11,230 bases of DNA from Candidatus Arcticimaribacter sp. Lineage in GTDB: Bacteria > Bacteroidota > Bacteroidia > Flavobacteriales > Flavobacteriaceae. The notes beneath the pieces are model-generated. The model worked only from the letters and a program-made list of their open reading frames with translations, did not search any database and was not told the origin of the DNA. Numbering within the stretch: the first letter of the stretch is position 1; each line of letters starts with the position of its first letter. Shown here one piece after another: positions 1 through 6,127 of the stretch. The position numbers were made by a program, and so were the translations under genes. Where the stretch lies: assembly GCA_011526275.1 (NCBI GenBank), contig WTJP01000120.1, positions 4,649 to 15,878 of the forward strand, written 5' to 3'.

Positions 1-77
1 ATGTCTTGGGATTCGTAGGAGAGTAATTTGGCCAAATGAAAGCCAACTTCCCCGGCACCAGCGATGATAATCTTCAT
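1..77 (-). CDS. trkA: Trk potassium uptake regulator TrkA, N-terminal fragment (gene runs off the left edge)
   Basis: Only the first 25 codons are inside the window. Read on the minus strand they begin MKIIIAGAGEVGFHLAKLLS. The beta strand followed by GAGEVG is the GxGxxG dinucleotide-binding loop that opens an RCK/TrkA-N Rossmann domain. In the Trk system this peripheral cytoplasmic subunit binds NAD(H) or other nucleotides and gates the TrkH/KtrB-type potassium channel. The ATG lies at 77-75 with an exact TAnnTTTG box about 24 bases upstream on the same strand. It is divergent from ubiE. The short fragment would fit other Rossmann proteins too, but the KIIIAGAGEVGFHLA opening is very typical of TrkA. 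The rest of the protein cannot be assessed. Confidence 0.8.
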   Translation of the reverse strand, partial: MKIIIAGAGEVGFHLAKLLSYESQD

Positions 78-100
78 TTTGATTGGTTCGAAAACACAGA

Positions 101-108
101 CAAATATA
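101..108 (-). promoter_or_regulatory. Probable -7 promoter box for trkA
   Basis: On the minus strand positions 108-101 read TATATTTG, an exact match to the Bacteroidota -7 consensus TAnnTTTG. Transcription would start near position 95, giving a leader of roughly 18 bases before the trkA ATG at 77. No clear TTG-type -33 element stands at the usual spacing, so this rests on the box and its position. Confidence 0.5.
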
Positions 109-164
109 GTAAAGTTTCTTTCGAAACTCCCTTTGCTATTTTCTCATTCTACTGCAAAAGGCAG

Positions 165-172
165 TATCTTTG
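165..172 (+). promoter_or_regulatory. Probable -7 promoter box for ubiE-porT, implying a leaderless mRNA
   Basis: TATCTTTG at 165-172 matches TAnnTTTG exactly and is the same octamer found before rpsO. It ends 6 bases before the ubiE ATG at 179. Initiation a few bases downstream of the box would put the first transcribed base at or next to the A of the ATG. No good -33 TTG is seen at 17-23 bases upstream. Confidence 0.55.
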
Positions 173-178
173 CCCTCT

Positions 179-910
179 ATGAAAAAGCCAGTTACTCCCT
201 ACAAAGGGTCTTCATCCTCTAAAAAGGAACAAGTCACCAACATGTTCGACGGCATCTCCAAGCAATACGATTTATTGAATCGTGTTATTTCCTTGGGCAT
301 CGACCAATCGTGGCGTAGAAAGGTGGTTCGCTTGGCTAGTGAGCATCAACCTCAACGTGTTATTGACGTCGCTACGGGTACAGGAGACCTTGCCATTGCC
401 TTAAAAAACACTGGAGCTGAAGAAATTATTGGCCTAGACATTTCCCCAGGAATGCTCAATATAGGAACAGAAAAAGTAAAGGCGCTTTCCCTCGATAAAC
501 AAATTAACATGGTCTTGGGTGATGGGGAAAAACTCCCCTATGAAGATGGTTATTTCGATGTGGCTACAGTTGCCTTTGGGGTGCGCAACTTTGAAGATTT
601 GGACAAAGGATTAAGTGAGATTTTTCGTGTTCTGCGAAAAGGTGGAAGACTTTTGGTTTTAGAAACTGCCGTTCCCACCCGTTTTCCGTTCAAGCAGGGC
701 TATCAAATCTACAGCGGCTGGATTGTCCCACTTGTTGGTCGTCTCTTTAGTCGCGATCGAAGCGCCTACCAATATTTAACCGATTCTGCCGCAGTTTTTC
801 CACACGGACCCGCTTTCAACAATATTTTGGAAAAAATTGGGTTTATAGAGGTGAAAGACAACCCACAAACCTTAGGGGTTGCTTCTATCTATTGTGCAAC
901 GAAGCCCTAA
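179..910 (+). CDS. ubiE: Demethylmenaquinone methyltransferase (UbiE/MenG family)
   Basis: This 243-residue class I SAM-dependent methyltransferase carries out the last step of menaquinone synthesis, C-methylation of the demethylmenaquinone ring. Flavobacteria use menaquinone, so MenG is the likelier role. Visible hallmarks are YDLLNRVISLGID with WRR (residues 30-47), the SAM motif I VIDVATGTGD (61-70), LDISPGML (86-93), GVRNFED (134-140), VLRKGGRLLVLE (151-162) and the C-terminal TLGVASIYCATK. Length is normal. I start at the ATG at 179 rather than the in-frame TTG at 170, because the TTG lies inside the -7 box and the VTPYK near-N-terminal segment fits flavobacterial homologues as I recall them. 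The 3' end overlaps porT. Confidence 0.95.
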   Translation: MKKPVTPYKGSSSSKKEQVTNMFDGISKQYDLLNRVISLGIDQSWRRKVVRLASEHQPQRVIDVATGTGDLAIALKNTGAEEIIGLDISPGMLNIGTEKVKALSLDKQINMVLGDGEKLPYEDGYFDVATVAFGVRNFEDLDKGLSEIFRVLRKGGRLLVLETAVPTRFPFKQGYQIYSGWIVPLVGRLFSRDRSAYQYLTDSAAVFPHGPAFNNILEKIGFIEVKDNPQTLGVASIYCATKP

Positions 911-1715
911 AATAAAACACCTTCTTCTTTGTACTGTGTTTCTCCTCTTGGGGGAACACCTCAGCTTTGCGCAATATTATCAGGTGCGAGAAAGGGTAAA
1001 ACACCTGCAAAACTTTGATAATAAAACCCTCCACTACGGTTATTTTTTTGGGTTTAATGAATTTGGGTTTAAGTTTGAATATGTCAACACCTACTCTATT
1101 CCTTACAGCCAAGCAATACAAGACTTCGCCCCATCCCTCAATGGAAAAGGCTACCCCAATGTAGAATTGAAAAAAAACTTGGGCTTTAATGTGGGGCTCA
1201 TTGGGGATTTGAGAATTAATCGTTTCCTCAACTTGCGTTTAGAACCCGGCTTATATTATTCCCAAAGGGATTTACTTTACCCCAACGACTCTCCAGCTTG
1301 GTTTAGAGAATTTAGAGGAGATTACACCAGTGAAAACGATGGCATAAGAGAAGTGAAATCGACCTACATTCACCTTCCCTTGTTAATCAAATTTAGTGGA
1401 GAGCGCATTAACAACTGGAAACCTTATTTGGTTGGGGGGATGTCAACTTCATTTAACCTTTCGAGCAATCAAAAAAACAACGACGATAATTTCAATAATG
1501 TGTTTCGCCTCACCAGTCAAACCTTTAATTATGAAATTGGATTTGGAATAGACTTTTACCTGGTGTATTTCAAGTTCTCTCCCTCCATTCGCGGGATTTT
1601 CTCCATCCAAGATGAATTGGTGCCCGATAATATCATCAACGGTAGAAGCCCTTGGACCTCAAACATCACGCAACTATCAACCCAAGGGGTGGTAATCAAT
1701 TTAACTTTCGAATAG
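894..1715 (+). CDS. porT: Type IX secretion outer-membrane protein PorT (beta-barrel)
   Basis: PorT is an outer-membrane beta-barrel protein of the Por/type IX secretion system of Bacteroidota, needed for export of CTD-tagged enzymes and gliding adhesins. The product begins with a basic segment (KIKH), a hydrophobic stretch LLLCTVFLLLG and a likely signal peptidase I site at SFA|Q (residues 24-27 from the GTG). The mature part alternates amphipathic strands such as LGFNVGLIGDLRI, YIHLPLLIKF, KPYLVGGMSTSFNL and FNYEIGFGIDFYLVYF, and ends VVINLTFE, as expected of a small barrel. There is no in-frame ATG before the signal peptide. I chose GTG at 894 (A at -3, 17-base overlap with ubiE); TTG at 879 is the alternative. 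Assignment rests on the overall pattern and the position after ubiE, which I recall for flavobacterial porT/sprT. Confidence 0.8.
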   Translation: MQRSPKIKHLLLCTVFLLLGEHLSFAQYYQVRERVKHLQNFDNKTLHYGYFFGFNEFGFKFEYVNTYSIPYSQAIQDFAPSLNGKGYPNVELKKNLGFNVGLIGDLRINRFLNLRLEPGLYYSQRDLLYPNDSPAWFREFRGDYTSENDGIREVKSTYIHLPLLIKFSGERINNWKPYLVGGMSTSFNLSSNQKNNDDNFNNVFRLTSQTFNYEIGFGIDFYLVYFKFSPSIRGIFSIQDELVPDNIINGRSPWTSNITQLSTQGVVINLTFE

Positions 1716-1717
1716 TA

Positions 1718-2425
1718 TCAACGGCAAAAGTGCCCTAGGCAGATAGCAGCTGCAGTGGCTACATTCAAACTTTCTGGCCCTACACTCGACTTTCTCGGGA
1801 TGGTTATTTTGTTGGTCATAAAAGGAGAGAGCTCTTCCGATATCCCATGTGCTTCACTCCCTAATACCAAAACCGCTGCCGTTGGAAAGTCCAAGGAGTA
1901 AATCGACTCCCCTTCCAAATAAGTCCCAAAAACAGGTAAGCTGTTTTCTTGGAAAAAATCGACTAGGTCTGCATAGTGTACTTTCACCCGACTAAGCGAG
2001 CCCATAGTGGCTTGTACCACCTTAGGGTTATAACAATCTACGGTTTGAGGAGAGCACAACAGATGATTAATCCCAAACCAATCGCACAAGCGAATAATCG
2101 TTCCTAGGTTTCCAGGGTCCGTCAATTGATCGACCACCAGTAGGCGTTCTTGTGTGGGCAAAGCCATGGAAGCAGGAATAGGAAAAACAGCTAAAAACGG
2201 GGAAGGATTCTTTAAACTACTCATCCGTTTCATCGCGGGTTCATTGACCGTTTCTACAGAAAAAGCAGAACTGTTTGTGGTGCCATAAATAGCTTTGGGT
2301 TGATAGCCCGCAGCTAAAAAGGCTTCTATGGATTTTTTCCCTTCCACCACAAAGGCTTTTTCTTCTTGGCGTTTTTTCTTGATTTGCAGGTCACAGACCC
2401 ATTTCAGCTCCTTCTTTGTAATCAT
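1718..2425 (-). CDS. SpoU/TrmH-family RNA 2'-O-methyltransferase
   Basis: This 235-residue SPOUT-fold enzyme is predicted to methylate a ribose 2'-OH of rRNA or tRNA using SAM. All three SpoU motifs are present: motif 1 DPGNLGTIIRLCDWFG (103-118) with Asn106 and the catalytic-type Arg112; motif 2 VLVLGSEAHGIS (185-196) with Glu191; and motif 3 IPRKSSVGPESLNVATA (209-225), which builds the SAM-binding knot. The N-terminal 90 residues resemble the substrate-binding domain of the RlmB/TsnR type, including EEKAFVVEGKKSIEAF. The exact target cannot be told from sequence, so no symbol is given. The ATG at 2425 is preferred over an upstream extension to 2530, which would overlap tamL's signal peptide and adds no family-like sequence. 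Its stop lies 2 bases from the porT stop. Confidence 0.9.
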   Translation of the reverse strand: MITKKELKWVCDLQIKKKRQEEKAFVVEGKKSIEAFLAAGYQPKAIYGTTNSSAFSVETVNEPAMKRMSSLKNPSPFLAVFPIPASMALPTQERLLVVDQLTDPGNLGTIIRLCDWFGINHLLCSPQTVDCYNPKVVQATMGSLSRVKVHYADLVDFFQENSLPVFGTYLEGESIYSLDFPTAAVLVLGSEAHGISEELSPFMTNKITIPRKSSVGPESLNVATAAAICLGHFCR

Positions 2426-2433
2426 AAATGATG

Positions 2434-2441
2434 TATTTTTG
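2434..2441 (+). promoter_or_regulatory. Probable -7 promoter box for tamL
   Basis: TATTTTTG on the plus strand matches TAnnTTTG exactly. Initiation near 2448 would leave a leader of about 12 bases before the TTG start at 2460. The -33 region would fall inside the first codons of the divergent methyltransferase gene; the nearest TTTG (2415-2418) leaves only 15 bases, shorter than usual. Such an AT-rich octamer can occur by chance. Confidence 0.4.
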
Positions 2442-2459
2442 CCCAAAAGTGTTCCCACC

Positions 2460-5003
2460 TTGCATTTGAACAGCACAAAAATAACGATTCTTGTTTTGGC
2501 CTTCGGTTTTCTGTTGGGGTGTAGCAGCACTAAAAATCTAAAAGAAACTGAAGTCCTTGCAGTAAAGCAGAATTTTATTTTAAATGGTGAGGAGAAACCT
2601 CAAGACCCCGTCTTACTCCTTTCACAAACCCCAGTCAATTCCAAACTGCTGGGTTTCCCCTATAAACTTCATCTCTATAATTTAGCTGAGAAAACACCCG
2701 AAGCTAATTTTGATGCATGGTTAAATCGCAAACCGAAAAGAGAAGAACGATTGCGTCTTTTCTTGTCTGAAAAACAATTACGGCAACTCAAACAATACCG
2801 AGTTAACATCGCCAATTGGTTAAAGAACAGTGGAGAGGCGCCGGCATTAATTAAGCAAGAAAATTTAGCACTCACCACCTCATTATTTAAGCAATACTAC
2901 AACAACCTAGGCTATTTCAACGCTACAGCCACTGCTACCTTAGACAGCTTGCACCCTCAGAAGACTGCAATCAATTACCAAGTCAATACAGCAACACTCT
3001 TTACCCTAGACAGCATTCAACACGTAGCAGCTTCCAAAGACATCGATTCCATTTACCTCGCCCACCAAAATGACAGCTACCTTAAACAAGGGGAAGCTTT
3101 TGAGGTAGAAAAAATCAATGCCGAACGCGAGCGTTTACTCACTTTATTTCGCAACAACGGGATATTTAATTTTCAACAGCGCTCCATTCGCTTCAAGGCG
3201 TTTAAAGACAGCTTAGGACAGGACACAAAAATCCCTGTAGTAGTAGAGATCAAAAATGCGCAGAAGAGGGTTCAAGACACCCTAACTGAAATCCCCTATC
3301 GGGTACAAAAAATCAATTCGCTATCGCTCTTCGTTGAGAATCCTACGGAAGATTTTACCATCTACACCGATTCCATTCAGCACAAGGCCGCTACAATTTT
3401 TTCCAACGGCCGTTTAAAGTACAAACCGCAAACCCTAACCAAAGGGGTGAAAATTGCTGCTGGGCAGGTCTATAGCGATGCCAACCGCTCTGCGACCTAT
3501 CGTTTCTTTAATGAATTGCAAAATTTTAAATACCCCACCATCGTTTACCAGCCCCTTGCACGCGATTCTACCCTACTCGACGCACAAATTTATTTACGCC
3601 CAAAAGAACGTTTTTCCCTTGGATTCGATTTTGATGTTTCCCATTCCAACATTCAGGATATCGGGATTACTTTAGGTTCTTCTGTGATTAGTCGAAATGT
3701 GTTTCGTGGTGCTGAAATCTTAGAAGTGGGGGTTAAAGGAACTGTAGGCGCTTCAAGCGATGTGGCAGAACAAAAGAACACCTTTTTTAATCTTTTTGAA
3801 TTGGGAGGAAATATTCAAATTCGTTTCCCACGGGTTTTAGCGCCTGAATCGCTTCGCAGAACTTTCTTTGACAACACCACGGCACGCACTAATGTCTCGC
3901 TTGGGGTTTCGGTGCAAGAAAATATTGGCCTTGATCGGCAAAGCTTTACCGGGAACTTTGAATACAGCTGGAAAACCAAACCCATTTACACCCTCACCTT
4001 TAAACTTGCCGATATTGAGTATGTCGATAATAGAGCCATCGATAATTACTTCAATGTTTACCGCAATTCCTATGCCCGCTTGAATGAAGTAGCGAGAACC
4101 ATTCGCAATAACCCCTATTTGAATCAAGCCGATGAACTCGCACTACCCCTCGTGGCAGATGCTTTTATTGACCACGTTATCAATGAGCGGTCTGAAATTG
4201 AACGCTCGGATCCTCGATACACAACGGTTTCTAATATCCGAGAACGGAAAAACCGATTAACCGCCAACAACTTCATCGTGGGATCTTCATTTACTTTCCT
4301 AAAAAACAACCAAGAGAGTATAGTGGACGAAAACTTTTCGCAGTTTAGAGTTCAATTGGAATGGGTAGGGAATTTACTCAACACCGCCCTTAAATGGACC
4401 AATGCTCCGGAAGACGAAGAGGGGAATCGCACCATCTTTAACCTCGCTCCATCACAATATATAAAATCGGAATTGAGCTACATTAAGCACTGGGAGGTGG
4501 GAAGAGAACGCATCCTAGCTGTTCGTGCTTTCACTGGTTTAGCCCTACCCTATGGAAATGCGAATAGTATTCCTTTTACCCGTTCCTACTACGCAGGAGG
4601 GTCGAATGACAACCGTGCTTGGAGGGCCTATAGACTAGGACCAGGGTCCAGTAGCGGAATCAATGAATTTAACGAAGCAAACTTTAAACTTGCCTTTAAC
4701 ATTGAATACCGCTACCCTATTGTGGGACCAGTGAAAGGAGCGTTCTTTATCGATGCTGGAAACATTTGGAACATCAACAACAATGTGAACGACGCCAAAC
4801 AAAATCTCAATTCCTTCCGCGATTTAAACCAATTGGCAATTGGAACTGGTTTTGGTCTTCGCTATGATTTTGATTACTTCGTTTTTCGTTTGGATACAGC
4901 TTTTAAAACCTTTGATCCTTCGCAAGTTCCTGAGAAACGCTGGGGCTCCCAAGTTGCTCTAAAAAGAGCCGTGCTTAATGTGGGGATTAATTATCCCTTT
5001 TAA
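2460..5003 (+). CDS. tamL: TamL, lipoprotein BamA/TamA-family outer-membrane assembly factor
   Basis: This is an Omp85-superfamily protein of about 847 residues. TamL is the Bacteroidota counterpart of TamA, anchored as a lipoprotein and thought to work with TamB in outer-membrane assembly. The N-terminus has a hydrophobic stretch ending in the lipobox LLGC (Cys21), followed by SSTKNLKETE. Residues ~30-380 look like POTRA-type periplasmic repeats. From about residue 384 (RFSLGFDFDVSHSN) the 16-strand barrel begins. It contains RAWRAYRLGPG (719-729), matching the family's conserved loop-6 (V/I)RG(F/Y) region, and ends GINYPF with the terminal aromatic of a beta-signal. No ATG precedes the signal peptide except one at 2328, far inside the opposite gene. 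I chose TTG at 2460 (A at -3); TTG at 2466 is nearly as good. Single-gene unit between trmH and fbaA. Confidence 0.85.
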   Translation: MHLNSTKITILVLAFGFLLGCSSTKNLKETEVLAVKQNFILNGEEKPQDPVLLLSQTPVNSKLLGFPYKLHLYNLAEKTPEANFDAWLNRKPKREERLRLFLSEKQLRQLKQYRVNIANWLKNSGEAPALIKQENLALTTSLFKQYYNNLGYFNATATATLDSLHPQKTAINYQVNTATLFTLDSIQHVAASKDIDSIYLAHQNDSYLKQGEAFEVEKINAERERLLTLFRNNGIFNFQQRSIRFKAFKDSLGQDTKIPVVVEIKNAQKRVQDTLTEIPYRVQKINSLSLFVENPTEDFTIYTDSIQHKAATIFSNGRLKYKPQTLTKGVKIAAGQVYSDANRSATYRFFNELQNFKYPTIVYQPLARDSTLLDAQIYLRPKERFSLGFDFDVSHSNIQDIGITLGSSVISRNVFRGAEILEVGVKGTVGASSDVAEQKNTFFNLFELGGNIQIRFPRVLAPESLRRTFFDNTTARTNVSLGVSVQENIGLDRQSFTGNFEYSWKTKPIYTLTFKLADIEYVDNRAIDNYFNVYRNSYARLNEVARTIRNNPYLNQADELALPLVADAFIDHVINERSEIERSDPRYTTVSNIRERKNRLTANNFIVGSSFTFLKNNQESIVDENFSQFRVQLEWVGNLLNTALKWTNAPEDEEGNRTIFNLAPSQYIKSELSYIKHWEVGRERILAVRAFTGLALPYGNANSIPFTRSYYAGGSNDNRAWRAYRLGPGSSSGINEFNEANFKLAFNIEYRYPIVGPVKGAFFIDAGNIWNINNNVNDAKQNLNSFRDLNQLAIGTGFGLRYDFDYFVFRLDTAFKTFDPSQVPEKRWGSQVALKRAVLNVGINYPF
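2476..2483 (-). promoter_or_regulatory. Candidate -7 promoter box for the TrmH-family gene
   Basis: On the minus strand positions 2483-2476 read TATTTTTG, identical to the octamer serving tamL on the other strand. Initiation near 2469 would give a leader of about 44 bases before the ATG at 2425. It lies within the tamL signal-peptide codons. No -33 element is evident, so it is tentative. Confidence 0.3.
4983..5001 (+). terminator. Weak terminator-like hairpin over the tamL stop
   Basis: GGGAT (4983-4987), loop TAATT, ATCCC (4993-4997), then TTTT. The 5-bp stem lies in the last tamL codons, with the T run reaching into the stop codon. It is short and the T run has only four bases, so it may act weakly or not at all. 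Confidence 0.3.
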
Positions 5004-5014
5004 GTGTATTTTGT

Positions 5015-5022
5015 TACTTTTG
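5015..5022 (+). promoter_or_regulatory. Probable -7 promoter box for fbaA-accD
   Basis: TACTTTTG fits TAnnTTTG exactly and lies in the 38-base gap after tamL. Initiation near 5029 gives a leader of about 13 bases before the fbaA ATG at 5042. The -33 region would lie over the tamL stop and shows no clear TTG. Confidence 0.5.
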
Positions 5023-5041
5023 TTGGCTAGAAACCAGAAAT

Positions 5042-6112
5042 ATGAAATCTAACTTTCCTAAAGGAGTTGCCACTGGGCGACAAGTACAAGAAATTTTTGA
5101 ATACGCTAAGGCGAATAAGTTTGCGCTACCAGCGGTAAATGTAATTGGAAGTAATTCCATCAACACGGTTTTAGAAACAGCCGCAGAATTAAACAGCCCT
5201 GTTATTATTCAGTTCTCCAACGGAGGAGCGCAGTTCAATGCAGGAAAAGGCTTAAGCAATGAAAATCAGCAAGCAGCAATAGCTGGTGCTGTAGCGGGAG
5301 CCAAGCACATTCACGAACTCGCCGAGCTTTACGGAGCAACGGTTATTTTAAATACCGATCACTGTGCGAAAAACCTTCTTCCATGGATCGACGGTCTCCT
5401 CGATGCTGGAGAAGAATTTTTTAAAGCAACAGGAAAACCTTTGTACAGCTCTCACATGATCGACCTTTCGGAGGAACCGATCGAAGAAAATATTGCCTTG
5501 TGTAAGGAATACCTTACCCGCATGGCCAAAATGGAGATGACCCTCGAAATTGAATTAGGAATTACTGGAGGTGAAGAAGACGGTGTAGATAACTCTGACG
5601 TTGATGTATCTAAACTTTACACCCAACCAGAAGAAGTAGCCTACGCCTATGAAGAATTGATGAAAGTAAGTGATCAATTTACCGTAGCTGCCGCTTTTGG
5701 AAATGTTCACGGGGTATACAAGCCAGGTAACGTGAAATTAACGCCGAAGATTTTGAAAAACTCACAAGAGTTCATCTCAGAAAAATACGGCGTTGCAGCC
5801 AATACAGTGGATTTCGTTTTCCACGGTGGTTCAGGTTCTACGGTAGAAGAGATCCGCGAAGCCATTGGTTACGGTGTAATTAAGATGAACATCGATACCG
5901 ACCTTCAATTTGCCTTTACCGAAGGTATTCGCGATTACATGAATGATAAAGTGGACTACCTAAAAACACAAATTGGAAATCCAGAAGGAGCTGACCAACC
6001 CAACAAAAAGCACTACGACCCACGTAAATGGCTACGTCTTGGGGAGGGTACCTTCAAACAAAGATTGATTCAAGCATTTGAGGATTTGAACAATATCAAT
6101 ACCTTAGCTTAA
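5042..6112 (+). CDS. fbaA: Class II fructose-bisphosphate aldolase
   Basis: This cytoplasmic, zinc-dependent enzyme of glycolysis and gluconeogenesis cleaves fructose 1,6-bisphosphate to glyceraldehyde 3-phosphate and dihydroxyacetone phosphate. At 356 residues it has the length of the long (E. coli FbaA-like, class IIA) type. Key residues fall three positions before their E. coli equivalents: catalytic Asp106 and zinc ligand His107 in LNTDHCAKN, Glu171 in LEIELG, zinc ligands His223 (NVHGVYKPG) and His261 (FHGGSGS), and the phosphate-binding NIDTDLQ (283-289). The ATG at 5042 gives MKSNFPKGVATG. Its stop is 15 bases before accD, so the two are probably co-transcribed, joining glycolysis with entry to fatty-acid synthesis. 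Confidence 0.97.
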   Translation: MKSNFPKGVATGRQVQEIFEYAKANKFALPAVNVIGSNSINTVLETAAELNSPVIIQFSNGGAQFNAGKGLSNENQQAAIAGAVAGAKHIHELAELYGATVILNTDHCAKNLLPWIDGLLDAGEEFFKATGKPLYSSHMIDLSEEPIEENIALCKEYLTRMAKMEMTLEIELGITGGEEDGVDNSDVDVSKLYTQPEEVAYAYEELMKVSDQFTVAAAFGNVHGVYKPGNVKLTPKILKNSQEFISEKYGVAANTVDFVFHGGSGSTVEEIREAIGYGVIKMNIDTDLQFAFTEGIRDYMNDKVDYLKTQIGNPEGADQPNKKHYDPRKWLRLGEGTFKQRLIQAFEDLNNINTLA

Positions 6113-6127
6113 ACAAAATCATTTTAT

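Noticed and set aside
1723..1734. Inverted repeat GGCA-AAAG-TGCC near the porT/methyltransferase stops
   Set aside because: A 4-bp stem without a T run on either strand; expected by chance.
2328..2459. Upstream extension of the tamL frame to an ATG at 2328
   Set aside because: It lies antisense to the methyltransferase coding sequence, precedes the probable promoter, and would bury the lipobox signal peptide 60 residues in.
2426..2530. Longer N-terminus for the methyltransferase (start at 2530)
   Set aside because: The added residues do not look like the family, overlap tamL, and would lie upstream of the candidate promoter; MITKKELKWV at 2425 is a typical beginning.
3837..4127. 96-residue minus-strand and 71-residue plus-strand open frames within tamL
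   Set aside because: Both overlap conserved barrel codons in other frames and have no independent support.
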